Positions 1-10,705 of a DNA stretch of 64,000 nucleotides are shown piece after piece. Source of the stretch: Psychrobacter raelei (GTDB lineage: Bacteria > Pseudomonadota > Gammaproteobacteria > Pseudomonadales > Moraxellaceae); contig NZ_CP093310.2 in assembly GCF_022631235.3 (NCBI RefSeq), forward strand, positions 2,170,001 to 2,234,000, written 5' to 3'. Positions within the stretch are counted from its first letter, which is position 1. The number at the start of each line of letters is the position of its first letter. The position numbers were made by a program, and so were the translations under genes. Below the pieces are notes generated by a model. It was not told the DNA's origin. It did not search any database and saw only the letters and a program-made list of their open reading frames with translations.

Positions 1-1218
1 CATTTTAAGCTGTTCATTCTTGGCTGCTTGACGCACTGCCAAAGCAACACGGGCACTGGTCTGAGTGATGTCTTCGCCTAGGATAAATACCGCATCATGG
101 TCTTCGATTTCGGCCATGGTGGGGTTATAAATACCTTGGGTATTTAGCACTTCAATGCATTTTTCGACTAAGGCTTGCTGATGATTATTAAGACCGGTTG
201 AGAAGTTATCAAAGCCCACTAGTTTTTTTAGGGCAAAGTTGGTCTCTAAGCTGGCTCTAGGTGAGCCAATACCGATGACCTTTTTGCCTTTTAGGCGTTT
301 AACCGTTTCGTCTAAAGCATAGTCGATATTAATTTTGACATGCTTATCATTGATATACTCAATGGCTTGTACCGGACGGTCTTCACGATTGACATAGCCA
401 TAACTAAAGCGGCCTAAGTCACACAAGAAATAGCGGTTTACTTCACCGTTATAACGGTTTTCGATACGGCGTAGCTCGCCATAACGCTCACCGGCTGAGA
501 TGTTACAGCCCGCTGAACAACCGTGACAGATGCTTGGAGCATACTGCATGTCCCATTTACGGTTGTAACGATCTGAGTGGGTCTTGTCTGTAAATACGCC
601 CGTTGGGCATACTTCAGTTAGGTTACCTGAGAATTCGCTTTCGAACTGACCATCTTTATCACGGCCAAAATAAACTCGGTTATTTGAGGCATAAACGCCC
701 AAATCTTCACCACCAGCATAATCTTTGTAATAACGCACACAGCGATAACACGCGATACAGCGGTTCATCTCATGGGCAATAAAAGGCCCTAACTCTTGGT
801 TGTGGTGAGTACGCTTAGTAAAACGATAACGACGCTTATTGTGACCTGACATATAAGTCATGTCTTGCAGGTGACAATGTCCACCCTCTTCACACGTTGG
901 ACAATCGTGAGGGTGGTTGGTCATTAAGAATTCAACAATAGATTTTCGAAATGCTTTGGCCTCAGCATCATCGACAGAGATGTACATGTCATCGGTAGGT
1001 GCTACCATACACGACATGACCAATCGACCTTTACCTGCTGCTGCGTCTTCTGCGTTGTTAAACTGCTTTACCGCGCACTGACGACATGAGCCGACTGAAC
1101 CAAGTGCAGGGTGATAGCAGAAATAAGGCACATCGATACCCAGTGACAAACACGCCTCTAATAGGTTGTCTGCGCCGTTTACCTCGACCTGCTTACCGTC
1201 AATATGTATGACCGCCAT
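1..1218 (-). CDS. nuoG: NADH-quinone oxidoreductase subunit G (3' end outside window)
   Basis: Large iron-sulfur subunit of the peripheral arm of complex I. The visible 406 residues begin at ATG 1218 and run off the left edge without a stop. Ligands for the usual clusters are visible: C34, C45, C48 and C70 for a [2Fe-2S] centre; H102/C106/C109/C115; C154/C157/C160 with C204; and C231/C234/C238 with C266, the extra N7-type cluster found in some bacterial NuoG. The molybdopterin-like domain starts after this and is cut. It lies 16 bp after nuoF in the same operon. Identification is secure; only the C-terminal part is unseen. Confidence 0.97.
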   Translation of the reverse strand, partial: MAVIHIDGKQVEVNGADNLLEACLSLGIDVPYFCYHPALGSVGSCRQCAVKQFNNAEDAAAGKGRLVMSCMVAPTDDMYISVDDAEAKAFRKSIVEFLMTNHPHDCPTCEEGGHCHLQDMTYMSGHNKRRYRFTKRTHHNQELGPFIAHEMNRCIACYRCVRYYKDYAGGEDLGVYASNNRVYFGRDKDGQFESEFSGNLTEVCPTGVFTDKTHSDRYNRKWDMQYAPSICHGCSAGCNISAGERYGELRRIENRYNGEVNRYFLCDLGRFSYGYVNREDRPVQAIEYINDKHVKINIDYALDETVKRLKGKKVIGIGSPRASLETNFALKKLVGFDNFSTGLNNHQQALVEKCIEVLNTQGIYNPTMAEIEDHDAVFILGEDITQTSARVALAVRQAAKNEQLKM

Positions 1219-1234
1219 GCCTGTTTCTACTCCT

Positions 1235-2848
1235 CTACTTCACATCACTAGGGTTAGAAGTTAGGGTTTTATGCCCGGCTTCTGCACCTGCTGTTGTATC
1301 CGAATTAACGTTACTACCGGTATCTGCGCTTGAATTAGACGATGCCGCAGGACTGCCGCTTCCCATAGATGACATTACTTTTTTGATTTCTGACTCCGCC
1401 CACTGTGATGTCTCAGCGTCTACCTCAATAGCAGGAACCACAATTTTGCTGTCAAACTCATGGCGGAAATACTTAAGCGCACTCATAAGCGGCTCCATAG
1501 CACCCGGTGCGTGCGCACAAAAAGTTTTACCCAACCATAAGTCGCGGGTTAAGCCCTCAAGCTTTTCAACATCACCTTGCTGACCTTGGCCATCATCAAT
1601 GGCCGTTAACAGCTTCACGCCCCAAGGCAGGCCGTCACGGCAAGGGGTACAAAAGCCGCAAGATTCACGCTGGAAGAAAATCTCCAGGTTTTTAAGCAAA
1701 GGCACCATATCTTGGCTTTCATCCACTACCATAATCAGACCTGTACCCATACGGCTGCCCGCTTTTTGAATACTGTCAAAATCCATGGCCACATCTAAAT
1801 GCTCTGTGGTCAAAAAGTCAGTTGATGCCCCGCCAGGTAGCCATGCTTTAAGACGTTTACCATCTTTCATACCGCCTGCGAAGTCTTCAATGATCTCTCG
1901 AGCCGTATATCCAAAAGGCAGCTCCCAAAGACCAGGATCATTGACCAGACCTGAGCAACCAAATATTTTTGTACCTGGTGTGGTGCTGTTGCCTTTTTCA
2001 TTTGGTAAAGACTGATACCACTCAACGTCATTAATCATAATGGCTGGCATATTGCTTAGCGTTTCCACGTTGTTGACAACAGTGGGTCGGCCCCAAGCCC
2101 CTGATACCTGAGGGAATGGCGGCTTAGTACGGGGATTGGCACGACGACCCTCTAAACAGTTAATCAAAGCGGTCTCTTCACCGCAGATATAACGACCAGC
2201 GCCGGTGTGCACGTGTAAGTTAAAACTAAACTCTGAGCCTAGAATATTATCGCCCATCAGATTATTGGCCAAACACTCATCGATGGCTGCCATTAGGCGC
2301 TCTGCTGCTAAAATGTACTCGCCACGGATAAAGATATAACCATCAGTTGCGCCAATAGCATGCGCGGTAATTAACATACCTTCAATCAGCTGAAAAGGCA
2401 GACGCTCCATAAGCAGGCGGTCTTTGAAAGTACCTGGCTCCATTTCATCAGCGTTACAAATTAAGTAACGAGGCCCGCCATCTGGTGGGGTCATAAAGGT
2501 CCATTTCAGACCGGCGTTAAACCCTGCACCACCACGGCCACGAACGTTAGCCGCTTTGATCATATCGCCCACTTCTTTTGGGGCCTTTTCTAAAGCAGTC
2601 TTTAAGCCCTCAAAGCCGCGCAGCGACTGATAAGTGGCCAAATCCAAAATCGCGTCATGGTGTGCCAAACGCCAAGTTAACGGCTTGGTCTCAATAGTCG
2701 CTGTGGCTTTATCGCCATAGATAGGTACACGTTGGCTATTTAATTGACTGGGGGCTTGACCTTGCTTGCGGCGAGCAAACTGCTCGGCAATGCTTAGTTT
2801 TTTGGGTTGATCAGATTGTGCCGTTAGCACGTCTTCGTTGTGACTCAT
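1235..2848 (-). CDS. nuoF: NADH-quinone oxidoreductase subunit F (NADH- and FMN-binding)
   Basis: Subunit that binds NADH and FMN and passes electrons into the iron-sulfur chain of complex I on the cytoplasmic side. The glycine-rich RGRGGAGF motif (about residue 103) forms the FMN/NADH site, and the [4Fe-4S] ligands sit in [12 protein letters not shown] (about residue 395) plus a later Cys in KTFCAH. The ATG overlaps the nuoE stop (ATGA), implying translational coupling. At 537 residues it is longer than the usual 430-450: about the last 45 residues are a Ser/Gly/Ala/Thr-rich tail of low complexity with no recognised role, and there is also an N-terminal extension. Confidence 0.97.
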   Translation of the reverse strand: MSHNEDVLTAQSDQPKKLSIAEQFARRKQGQAPSQLNSQRVPIYGDKATATIETKPLTWRLAHHDAILDLATYQSLRGFEGLKTALEKAPKEVGDMIKAANVRGRGGAGFNAGLKWTFMTPPDGGPRYLICNADEMEPGTFKDRLLMERLPFQLIEGMLITAHAIGATDGYIFIRGEYILAAERLMAAIDECLANNLMGDNILGSEFSFNLHVHTGAGRYICGEETALINCLEGRRANPRTKPPFPQVSGAWGRPTVVNNVETLSNMPAIMINDVEWYQSLPNEKGNSTTPGTKIFGCSGLVNDPGLWELPFGYTAREIIEDFAGGMKDGKRLKAWLPGGASTDFLTTEHLDVAMDFDSIQKAGSRMGTGLIMVVDESQDMVPLLKNLEIFFQRESCGFCTPCRDGLPWGVKLLTAIDDGQGQQGDVEKLEGLTRDLWLGKTFCAHAPGAMEPLMSALKYFRHEFDSKIVVPAIEVDAETSQWAESEIKKVMSSMGSGSPAASSNSSADTGSNVNSDTTAGAEAGHKTLTSNPSDVK

Positions 2849-3357
2849 GGATAATACTCCAACAATTCGGCAACCTCAGAAGGAGATACCGGACCAAAGG
2901 TGTCTTCGTCAATTAGTACCGAAGGCCCTTTGTCACAGTTACCTAAACAACAGATAGGTAATAAGGTAAAACGACCATCTGCTGTGGTCTGTCCAAACTC
3001 AATACCCAAGGTTGTCTTTAATTCAGCGGCAAGCTCTTCGTAGCCGGTCAAATAACAAGCAATAGAATCACACACCAAAATTACGTGGCGACCTACTGGG
3101 GAACGGTAGATACGGTTAAAGAAAGTAGCAACCCCTTCGATATCAGTTACAGGAACATCCAATAGGTTTGCAATGGCATTAACTTGCGCATCATTTACCC
3201 AGCCGTTACGCTTTTGAACCAATTTTAACGCATCAAGAGACGCCGCACGGGCGTGAGGATAATGATGGATATACTCGTGTATCCCCTCAATCTCTTGAGC
3301 CGTCAAAATACTGGCAACATCTACGGTTGGGGCTTTGTCGGTCACAATCTTAATCAT
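2845..3357 (-). CDS. nuoE: NADH-quinone oxidoreductase subunit E
   Basis: Thioredoxin-fold [2Fe-2S] subunit (24 kDa type) that partners NuoF in the NADH-oxidising module. The four expected cysteines are present as C-x4-C (VCDSIAC, about residue 100) and C-x3-C (CLGNC, about residue 140). Length 170 aa is normal for the family. It follows nuoCD by 88 bp and overlaps nuoF by 4 bp. The arrangement nuoCD-E-F-G is the standard gammaproteobacterial order. Confidence 0.97.
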   Translation of the reverse strand: MIKIVTDKAPTVDVASILTAQEIEGIHEYIHHYPHARAASLDALKLVQKRNGWVNDAQVNAIANLLDVPVTDIEGVATFFNRIYRSPVGRHVILVCDSIACYLTGYEELAAELKTTLGIEFGQTTADGRFTLLPICCLGNCDKGPSVLIDEDTFGPVSPSEVAELLEYYP

Positions 3358-3445
3358 TGTATTATTTTCTCTTTAACTGCTAGCCAGGTCGATGTTTTGG
3401 CCTGCTGGCTTGATACCCTAGAAAATTGAAAACTATCCGCTATCT

Positions 3446-5233
3446 TTATCTGTCCGTATCGGCCATCACAATATCAATTGAGGCTAAATAGATAATCAAA
3501 TCCGATACCAAGCTTCCGTTAATTACAGAAGGCATCTGCTGCAAATGTGCAAATGTTGGGGTACGAATACGGGTACGATAACTCATGGTCGAGCGATCTG
3601 AGGTAATGTAGTAGCTGTTAATACCTTTGGTCGCCTCTACCATCATAGATGCTTCGCCCGCTGGCATCACCGGTCCCCATGATACGGAGATAAAGTGATT
3701 AATCAAGGTCTCAATATCGTTCAATGTACGGTTTTTTGGTGGCGGTACAGCCAGTGGGTGATCCGCCTTATAAGGACCAGATGGCATGTTGTCCATACAC
3801 TGTCTTATGATGCGTAGTGACTGACGAATCTCTTCAATCTTCACCATACAGCGGTCATAAGCGTCACCGTTATAACCTACTGGAATTTCAAAGTCATAGT
3901 TCTCATAACCCATGTAAGGACGGGCTTTACGTAGGTCAAACTCAACACCTGTGGCACGTAGACCTGCCCCAGTAACCCCCCATGCTAAAGCTTGTTTGGC
4001 ATCGTATTGCGCCACGTTTTGGGTACGTCCTTTAAGTACCGAGTTCTCCATTGCGGCTTTGACGTACTCATCTAAACGTTGTGGCATCCAGTCTAAGAAC
4101 TCACGTACCAAACGCTGCCAGCCACGTGGTAGATCCGCTGCAGTACCGCCGATACGGAACCAAGCTGGGTGCATGCGGTAGCCGGTAACCGCTTCAATCA
4201 CATCATAGGCTTTTTGACGGTCAGTAAACATATAAAATACTGGCGTCATACCCCCAGCATCCTGAATAAACGTACCGAAATACAATAAATTATTGGTAAT
4301 ACGGAAGAATTCACTCATCATGACGCGAATGGTCTGAGCACGTTCAGGGACTGTGATGCCCGCCAACTGCTCAACCGCCATGACATAAGGCAGCTCATTC
4401 ATGACGCCGCCAAGATAGTCAATACGGTCGGTATAGGGGATATAAGAGTGCCAAGTTTGACGCTCAGCCATCTTCTCTGCACCGCGGTGGTGGTAGCCGA
4501 TGTCTGGGATACAGTCGATGACTTCTTCACCGTCTAACTGTAGTACCAATCTGAATGCACCGTGCGCTGAGGGGTGGTTCGGGCCTAAGTTTAAGAACAT
4601 AAAGTCCTCATCTCGGCCACTGCGCTTCATCCCCCACTCTTCAGGAACAAAGCGTAGGTTTTCTTGCTCAAACTGCTGCTTGGCATTGTTTAGGAAATAC
4701 GGGGTAAATTCAGTAGCGCGCGCATGGTACTCTTTGCGAAGCGGATGACCCTCCCAGTATTTGGGTAATAAAATACGGGTTAAATGGGGATGGCCATCAA
4801 AGACGATACCGAACATGTCCCACACTTCACGCTCGTACCAGTTAGCATTTGGCCAAATCTTGGTCGCTGTTGGAACCTTTAGATCGTCTTCTGACAAGGC
4901 CACTTTTACGCGAATATCACTGTTACGCTCAAGCGACATCAAGTGATAAAAGACAGTAAAATCACTGGCAGGTAAGCCGTCACGGTGCTGACGCAAACGC
5001 TCATCCATTGCTGATAAGTCAAGCAACATTACATAAGGTTTGGGCAGGGTGCGTAGGTACATCAATACGTCAAGTAAATCCTGGCGCGATACCCAAATGG
5101 TAGGGATACCATCAAAGGTGAACTGCTCAGTGAATTTACCTGCAAACTTATGTCCAAGCTCACGCAGCACAGCATGCTGTGTCATATTAGGATTGGCGCT
5201 ATTGTCAGTCGCTTTGCTATTATCCGTTACCAT
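3446..5233 (-). CDS. nuoC: Fused NADH-quinone oxidoreductase subunit C/D
   Basis: Fusion of the 30 kDa subunit (NuoC, about residues 20-190) and the 49 kDa subunit (NuoD, about residues 205-595), which together line the quinone site. NuoD signatures are visible: the GPNHPSAHG stretch near residue 217 and a C-terminal D-x-V-x-A-D-T-D-R end. The fusion is typical of Enterobacterales and Moraxellaceae. The chosen ATG at 5233 has GAGG about a dozen bases upstream; an internal ATG at residue 17 is an alternative start. It sits 121 bp after nuoB. Confidence 0.97.
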   Translation of the reverse strand: MVTDNSKATDNSANPNMTQHAVLRELGHKFAGKFTEQFTFDGIPTIWVSRQDLLDVLMYLRTLPKPYVMLLDLSAMDERLRQHRDGLPASDFTVFYHLMSLERNSDIRVKVALSEDDLKVPTATKIWPNANWYEREVWDMFGIVFDGHPHLTRILLPKYWEGHPLRKEYHARATEFTPYFLNNAKQQFEQENLRFVPEEWGMKRSGRDEDFMFLNLGPNHPSAHGAFRLVLQLDGEEVIDCIPDIGYHHRGAEKMAERQTWHSYIPYTDRIDYLGGVMNELPYVMAVEQLAGITVPERAQTIRVMMSEFFRITNNLLYFGTFIQDAGGMTPVFYMFTDRQKAYDVIEAVTGYRMHPAWFRIGGTAADLPRGWQRLVREFLDWMPQRLDEYVKAAMENSVLKGRTQNVAQYDAKQALAWGVTGAGLRATGVEFDLRKARPYMGYENYDFEIPVGYNGDAYDRCMVKIEEIRQSLRIIRQCMDNMPSGPYKADHPLAVPPPKNRTLNDIETLINHFISVSWGPVMPAGEASMMVEATKGINSYYITSDRSTMSYRTRIRTPTFAHLQQMPSVINGSLVSDLIIYLASIDIVMADTDR

Positions 5234-5354
5234 GGTTACCGCTTACCTCAGAGTCATTGCAATTGTTGCGAATACGCAAGGATGAATACTTTGTTTTGTC
5301 TGGGCTTATTGCCAAGCTGGCTAGGCGATTCAGCCCTTAAAATATCTGAGCTTA

Positions 5355-6023
5355 TTAAATGCTGTCCGGACTACGCAGATTTTTTACGGCGATACGATCG
5401 GCCTGTTTGCGGTCACGCTCAGGCAGCATTTGTGGCTGATAGATGCCTTTATCATTAACATAAGCCCCTAATGGACGGCGCTCTTTGGTAATGGATTGTT
5501 GCAACAGCATCAAGCCTTGAATAATCGCTTCGGGACGTGGCGGGCAACCGGGCACATAAACATCCACTGGAATGATTTTGTCCACGCCTTGTACCACCGA
5601 GTAGATGTCGTACATGCCGCCTGAGTTGGCACAAGAGCCCATAGAGATGACCCATTTTGGCTCAAGCATTTGTTCATAAAGACGCTGGATAACCGGGGCC
5701 ATCTTCACAAAGCAAGTACCCGCCACAATCATCACATCCGCTTGACGGGGGGAAGCACGAATAACCTCTGCCCCGAAGCGTGACAAGTCATGTACTGCTG
5801 TTAGCGTGGTGGCATACTCCACATAGCAGCAAGAGGTACCAAAGTTAAATGGCCAAAGTGAGTTTTTACGTCCCCAGTTAGCTGAGGCATGCACCATATC
5901 CTCAAGCTTACCCATAAATACATTACGATTTACCTCATCCTCAATGGGATTATTAACGGTTTGGCGTGTCTGCGCAGGATAAGTATCGGCGTCAGGATTT
6001 GCACGGGTTAGCGTATATTTCAT
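5355..6023 (-). CDS. nuoB: NADH-quinone oxidoreductase subunit B
   Basis: Subunit that carries the terminal N2 [4Fe-4S] cluster next to quinone. The characteristic adjacent cysteines are in [10 protein letters not shown] (about residue 63), with the other ligands in GTCFVKMAP (about residue 127) and PGCPPRPEA (about residue 158). It begins 10 bp after nuoA ends, with AAGGG before the ATG. The 222-residue length is normal; the C-terminal 50 residues are basic and polar. Confidence 0.97.
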   Translation of the reverse strand: MKYTLTRANPDADTYPAQTRQTVNNPIEDEVNRNVFMGKLEDMVHASANWGRKNSLWPFNFGTSCCYVEYATTLTAVHDLSRFGAEVIRASPRQADVMIVAGTCFVKMAPVIQRLYEQMLEPKWVISMGSCANSGGMYDIYSVVQGVDKIIPVDVYVPGCPPRPEAIIQGLMLLQQSITKERRPLGAYVNDKGIYQPQMLPERDRKQADRIAVKNLRSPDSI

Positions 6024-6033
6024 GATATAACCC

Positions 6034-6669
6034 TTAAGAAGACGATTTATTGGATAAAGAATTAGTAGATTGGGTAGAGAAATCTACACTGGTAACATTA
6101 CCAGTGACGTTGATACGATCGATATTGGCAAGATGGCGCTTGTTGGCTTCGATATCGTTTGAGACGTTTACTTGGCCTGATGATTGAGCCGGTACTTTAC
6201 CTGTAGGGTCAGTGTGTAGCTCATCGATGCCATTAAATTTGGTGATACTGGCTAAGTTGAAGCCAGCTGGGGCGGCGCTCAAACGCTCTTTTTTGCGGCG
6301 TTTGTCAGCAGGTGCCCAATTGAGCGCCCCTAAACTTAGCGCGTAGATGAGGCCAATTAATAAATCAACCACAAAAATAAGGGCTGTCGCATAGCCGATC
6401 CAGCCCACTTCCCGCACCGATACCGAATAGGCATATAAATACAGGGCTTCTAAATCGAAGATCACGAAGAAGATGGCCACTAAATAGAATTTTGCAGACA
6501 AACGAATTCGGGCATTGCCTGCTCCGACAACGCCCGATTCAAATACTTCCTCTTTTTCTGTACCTTGCGAGCGTCCACCTAATAAACGTGGTACTACCAG
6601 CATGAATATAACCAAACCAATGGCAGCCAAAATAAAGGCTAATGCTGACCAATTAAAGGCGGAAGTCAT
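6034..6669 (-). CDS. nuoA: NADH-quinone oxidoreductase subunit A
   Basis: Small membrane subunit at the junction of the two arms of complex I. Three hydrophobic segments are visible (about residues 8-30, 60-80 and 90-112), with the conserved FESG motif of loop 1 (about residue 43) and the [11 protein letters not shown] stretch in the second helix. It is 211 residues, where many NuoA proteins have 120-150; the extra 85 C-terminal residues are hydrophilic, Asn/Ser/Thr-rich and unrecognised. GAGGAG lies 8 bases before the ATG. It is the first gene of the nuo operon. Confidence 0.95.
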   Translation of the reverse strand: MTSAFNWSALAFILAAIGLVIFMLVVPRLLGGRSQGTEKEEVFESGVVGAGNARIRLSAKFYLVAIFFVIFDLEALYLYAYSVSVREVGWIGYATALIFVVDLLIGLIYALSLGALNWAPADKRRKKERLSAAPAGFNLASITKFNGIDELHTDPTGKVPAQSSGQVNVSNDIEANKRHLANIDRINVTGNVTSVDFSTQSTNSLSNKSSS

Positions 6670-7048
6670 CTATAAATCTCCTCACTGGCAAGTACCCGAT
6701 GACACTGATTTTCAATAAATAGCATAAATCAGCGGTGAAATAGGATACATCGGCTGGCAAAATTGAGGTGCTACTATACTTTTTTTAAGCACTAAATGCC
6801 AATTTAATACTGAATTAGAGGGTCATAGTTCGGTATGAACTGTCGCGCTCTACTTCTTGACATTTGTTACTTTTTAAGGCAACACCTTCTATTAATTTAC
6901 TTTAAAATCAGCAGCTTATCCCATTAAGCACTGATAAGCACTGACTTGTATCATTTGGCTATGTTGGCCAATCTGGATATCTGAACATGAGCACTTGGTG
7001 TTTTAAAGCGCTTGGTGTCTATACAGTGACAGACGAAGTACGTACAGA
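6670..7048. other. Intergenic region between dcd and nuoA
   Basis: 379 bp without a gene. It holds the proposed nuo promoter and a perfect tandem repeat of the 10-mer TAAGCACTGA (6925-6934 and 6935-6944). A related pair of CTTGGTGT-containing sequences lies near 6990-7020. No clear terminator for dcd was seen. Confidence 0.5.
6773..6802 (-). promoter_or_regulatory. Likely sigma-70 promoter of the nuo operon
   Basis: Reading the minus strand, TTGGCA (6797-6802) and TATAGT (6773-6778) are separated by 18 bp. Transcription would start near 6766, giving a leader of about 97 nt before nuoA. This is the best-scoring pair by eye upstream of nuoA; not tested. Confidence 0.45.
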
Positions 7049-7624
7049 CTAAGTACGAGGTAGTGTTACCCCTCGTTGACCTTGATATTTACCACCACGA
7101 TCTTTGTAGCTGGTTTCGCAAATATCATCGGCATCGCTTTGGAAAAATAGCATTTGCGCTACCCCTTCACCCGCATAAATACGCGCAGGCAACGTGGTGG
7201 TGTTGCTAAACTCTAAAGTAACATGACCTTCCCACTCAGGCTCAAGTGGGGTAACGTTGACAATTATACCACAGCGGGCGTAAGTTGACTTGCCCAAACA
7301 AATGGTCAATACATCACGAGGAATTCTAAAGTATTCTACAGTGCGCGCTAGGGCAAACGAGTTGGGTGGAATAATACACTCATCACCGACGATATCGATA
7401 AAGCTATTTTCATCAAAGTTTTTTGGGTCTACTATGGCAGAGTGGACATTAGTGAATACTTTGAATTCACGAGCACAGCGTACATCATAACCATAGCTTG
7501 ATGTGCCATAACTGACCAACTTATCGCCCGCTTCATTAAACCGTACTTGACCTGGTTCATATGGCTCAATCATGCCATGTTCTTCAGCCATTTTACGAAT
7601 CCAGCGGTCAGACTTAATTGACAT
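7049..7624 (-). CDS. dcd: dCTP deaminase
   Basis: Converts dCTP to dUTP in thymidylate precursor synthesis. It is a trimeric dUTPase-fold enzyme; the 191-residue length fits exactly. The N-terminus SIKSDRWI, the central GKSTYARCG segment (about residue 111) and the conserved [16 protein letters not shown] region with its catalytic Glu (about residue 129) identify the deaminase rather than a plain dUTPase. It is a single-gene unit on the minus strand between mrp-DUF2804 and the nuo operon. Confidence 0.96.
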   Translation of the reverse strand: MSIKSDRWIRKMAEEHGMIEPYEPGQVRFNEAGDKLVSYGTSSYGYDVRCAREFKVFTNVHSAIVDPKNFDENSFIDIVGDECIIPPNSFALARTVEYFRIPRDVLTICLGKSTYARCGIIVNVTPLEPEWEGHVTLEFSNTTTLPARIYAGEGVAQMLFFQSDADDICETSYKDRGGKYQGQRGVTLPRT

Positions 7625-7938
7625 TTCACACCCTTATTTTTTGGTTCTAAACAGTTTTTTGATTATAAACTGTTAATTTATCACAATTTTTTCAAAAACA
7701 GGTCGATTATAATTAAATACAACCGATAGTTAAGCGCCCCAATATTTAGCCCCAATTGGCTTTTTTTTGCTCTATTAGAGTCATTAACGGCGCTATTTTA
7801 CGCTTATTAATGGCTTTACGCCATCCCCTATGTCAATATCTTGTGGTAACAGCTGTGACAAAGTGTAAGAGGCTAAAATATTATTTGGCCCTCTTTAATC
7901 GCTATTAACCCAATGCCCACGCCACATGCCCGCCGCCC
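7625..7938. other. Intergenic region upstream of dcd
   Basis: AT-rich stretch of 314 bp. On the minus strand a TATAAT (7661-7666) lies about 40 bp before the dcd ATG, but its -35 is weak. The arms AAACAGTT (7649-7656) and AACTGTT (7668-7674) form an inverted repeat across this -10 element and could be an operator. Nothing else recognisable. Confidence 0.35.
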
Positions 7939-9225
7939 CTACCACTTTGCAAAATGGTCTTCTGCAAGCCCCATGACGTTATCAAGCGCCACCACATGAC
8001 CACCCTGCGCTGCGCTAAGTTTTATATGACCGCAGTATGTGCCAATCCGCTGCTCAAACACGCTGGCTATTACCCCATAGTTATCCGTCTTTTTATAGAC
8101 ACTTATTGGTGTAAAGCTTAACTCAATCTCCACATCACTCCAGCCTAAATTAAGATGACTAACCTGCCAAGCACAGGCACGCGGCTCATCTGGATTTGTG
8201 CCGCACTTAGGCTGCTTGCCACCAGTTAAATCTGACTGTCGGCTAAATAATACCGGCGGCAGATAATAAATCTGTCCATCAATCCAGCATGCATTCTCAC
8301 TGACCCCAGTCTCATTGACACCCATAGACAGGTTCAGCATAAATGTCCGTCCATCTGGCAACTCGGTGGTGATGCAGCTCCAAAACCAATTGGTCTCATG
8401 ACGCATAAAGCCAAGCGTCCAATCCAAATTAACCAAAGCATGTGGCTTAAGTGGCAGGCTATGGCTTAGGCCCGTTTGTGCTTTGTCACCACTTAGCTTA
8501 TTGTCTACCCTATTGTCTGTCTTATTGTCTGAGTCGGTATCCGCCAGCTTAGGGTAATGTTTAGAGTCGGCAAAAAATGTGAGCGTACCCCCTATTACAG
8601 TCAGCGGCTCTTTTTGGGTGAAGCTCCAGCCCCTTCTGCCTGAAGGTGAGCACACTGCCAGCGGCTGATCACTGCGCCCCAACTGAGCTGATACTGCAAA
8701 CTGCTTACTGACCAAGTCAAGCTGCACCCCTGACTCAGAAAACTGTAGCACCAGCGACAGTTTGCCTTGCTTAAGGCTCATACGCCCTTGCCGATGATCA
8801 CCACTAAACTCGCTGTTATGGGTGAGAGGCTGCAAGGCTTCAACCACCTCAAACTCGCCAGTATGTTCATTATAAATATAAGCAAACACAGTGCTAGCAA
8901 GCTTAATGGTCGCAATTGCCATACAAATACGATACGGCGGCTGCACTATCTGAACAAAGGCAAACTGATTGGCTTTAAACTGTTTGCGCCGCTGAGATAC
9001 TGCCTTTTGGGAAATCAGGTGACTGTGGTAATCAAGATAATTAATCCGCTCTACCTCAGCAAAGACGCCAAAGTGCGGCTGACCGTCTACGATAAGCTGG
9101 TCAATATGTGCCAGTCGCGGCCGCCGAGTCTTTGTCGGTGCTTTAATAGTATTGTTTTGCCTATCCATCTTATATTCCCCAATATCCTTTTGAGTGATTT
9201 GAGTGGTGCGCCGCAACTGGCTCAT
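7939..9225 (-). CDS. DUF2804 family protein
   Basis: Conserved protein of unknown function, 428 aa. The C-terminal GLAEDHFAKW resembles the conserved end motif of the DUF2804 family, and the Trp-rich blocks HETNWFWS (about residue 277) and DLTGG also fit. No signal peptide or membrane segment is obvious, and it looks beta-rich. An Asp/Lys-rich insertion lies near residues 228-248. The ATG at 9225 is only 6 bp after the mrp stop; an ATG at 9168 with GGGGAA upstream is an alternative start. The placement suggests co-transcription with mrp, but no functional link is established. Confidence 0.8.
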   Translation of the reverse strand: MSQLRRTTQITQKDIGEYKMDRQNNTIKAPTKTRRPRLAHIDQLIVDGQPHFGVFAEVERINYLDYHSHLISQKAVSQRRKQFKANQFAFVQIVQPPYRICMAIATIKLASTVFAYIYNEHTGEFEVVEALQPLTHNSEFSGDHRQGRMSLKQGKLSLVLQFSESGVQLDLVSKQFAVSAQLGRSDQPLAVCSPSGRRGWSFTQKEPLTVIGGTLTFFADSKHYPKLADTDSDNKTDNRVDNKLSGDKAQTGLSHSLPLKPHALVNLDWTLGFMRHETNWFWSCITTELPDGRTFMLNLSMGVNETGVSENACWIDGQIYYLPPVLFSRQSDLTGGKQPKCGTNPDEPRACAWQVSHLNLGWSDVEIELSFTPISVYKKTDNYGVIASVFEQRIGTYCGHIKLSAAQGGHVVALDNVMGLAEDHFAKW

Positions 9226-9231
9226 TAAAGC

Positions 9232-10518
9232 CTAAAAGATACGTCCATCATTGCGCTGCTTAGCAAATTTGGCGATATTGGCTTCAATTTTTTGAGCAAT
9301 TTCCACATAAAAATGTGCGTAATCATCGCCGTCACCTTGATTGGCAATCACACTCGGCTCACCTTTATCAGCTTGAGCACGGATAGTAGAGGCCAAAGGC
9401 AGTTGTCCTAGTAACGGCACCTGATACGCTTCAGATATGGTTTCACCACCGCCGGCACCAAAGATGGCTTCGGTATGACCACAGTTCGAGCAGGTGTGTA
9501 GCGCCATATTCTCCACCACCCCAATCACTGGAATGCTGGTTTTGTTAAACATTTCAATACCTTTTTGGGCATCCATTAAGGCAATGTGCTGCGGCGTGGT
9601 GACAATGACCGCCCCTGTCACTGGAATACGCTGCGCCAAGGTAAGCTGAATATCACCGGTACCTGGCGGCATATCAATCACTAAGTAATCCAGCATTGGC
9701 CAGTTGGTCTGATTGAACAACTGCATTAACGCACCCGTTGCTTTTGGACCACGCCAAGCCACAGGGGTATTATCACCATCTAGTAAGCTGCCTATGGAGA
9801 GCATAGCCAGACCATGCGCCTCTACCGGCACAAACTGCTCATTTTCTAACTGCGGCTTCACGCCTTCCACGCCTAGCATACTGGGCATAGAAGGCCCATA
9901 AATATCAGCATCCAATATGCCTACTTTATTGCCAAGCTTTTGTAGGGCTAAGGCGATATTGACCGTCGTGGTTGATTTACCGACGCCGCCTTTGCCTGAG
10001 GCCACCACCAAAATATGCTTGATACGTGGATGCGGCTGTAAGCTTGACTGTAAGGGCGCACGCTTGGTAATAGGCGGCTCATCTGTCTGAGACTTGGGCG
10101 CAGCCGCGTTGACTGTTTTTGGTAACGTCTTCGCACCGCCTTTGGTAGACGCAAAGGCAGGCATATCATCACTTGTCATAAAGGGGGCCTGAGTAGAGGT
10201 TGTATGGGAATGAGAGGATGGGCTTGTCTTAGGTTTGGCCGGCAAGCTGACATTTAAGTTTACTTCATTAATACCATGATTTTGTAGGGCAAGTCCTAAC
10301 TGGCGATGTACCTCTTCAGGATCAGCATCGGCATTTAAGCGCAAATCTAGCGTTACTGAATCGCCGTATTGTTTAATAGCTGTCACTTTATTATCTTGAC
10401 CACCGGCACTATGGTCTTGTAATACTTGATTGGCTACCGCAAACAGCTGTTCGCTTTGCAGGCTTTTTTCACTGTTTTTGTCGTTTTTAGCCATCGATTT
10501 TTTTATAAAATTAAACAT
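9232..10518 (-). CDS. mrp: Iron-sulfur cluster carrier protein, Mrp/ApbC family P-loop ATPase
   Basis: Carries and transfers Fe-S clusters to client proteins in the cytoplasm. A divergent MIP18/DUF59-like domain (about residues 20-105) is joined by a Ser/Pro/Ala-rich linker to the ParA/MinD-type ATPase. The deviant Walker A is GKGGVGKST (about residue 174), and the CxxC cluster-binding pair is in CSNCG near residue 347. At 428 aa it is longer than E. coli Mrp (369), mainly because of the linker. AGGGG lies before the ATG. Confidence 0.93.
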   Translation of the reverse strand: MFNFIKKSMAKNDKNSEKSLQSEQLFAVANQVLQDHSAGGQDNKVTAIKQYGDSVTLDLRLNADADPEEVHRQLGLALQNHGINEVNLNVSLPAKPKTSPSSHSHTTSTQAPFMTSDDMPAFASTKGGAKTLPKTVNAAAPKSQTDEPPITKRAPLQSSLQPHPRIKHILVVASGKGGVGKSTTTVNIALALQKLGNKVGILDADIYGPSMPSMLGVEGVKPQLENEQFVPVEAHGLAMLSIGSLLDGDNTPVAWRGPKATGALMQLFNQTNWPMLDYLVIDMPPGTGDIQLTLAQRIPVTGAVIVTTPQHIALMDAQKGIEMFNKTSIPVIGVVENMALHTCSNCGHTEAIFGAGGGETISEAYQVPLLGQLPLASTIRAQADKGEPSVIANQGDGDDYAHFYVEIAQKIEANIAKFAKQRNDGRIF

Positions 10519-10705
10519 GATTGCCCCTAAGCCTTACGGCTATAAATTTAATATTGCACGCTTTGGCATGACACGTATGACACACATTATAAGTATTTTA
10601 GCTAGTTTAGCTGACTTTGATGGATAAAAAAACCACACTGACAACGCCGCATTTTTATCAAACAGTCCGGCACATGGCCTTACATCATTTGTTTTGCGCG
10701 ATGAC

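Noticed and set aside
8767..9228. 153-codon open frame on the plus strand inside the DUF2804 gene
   Set aside because: Antisense to a well-supported gene; composition is that of a shadow frame.
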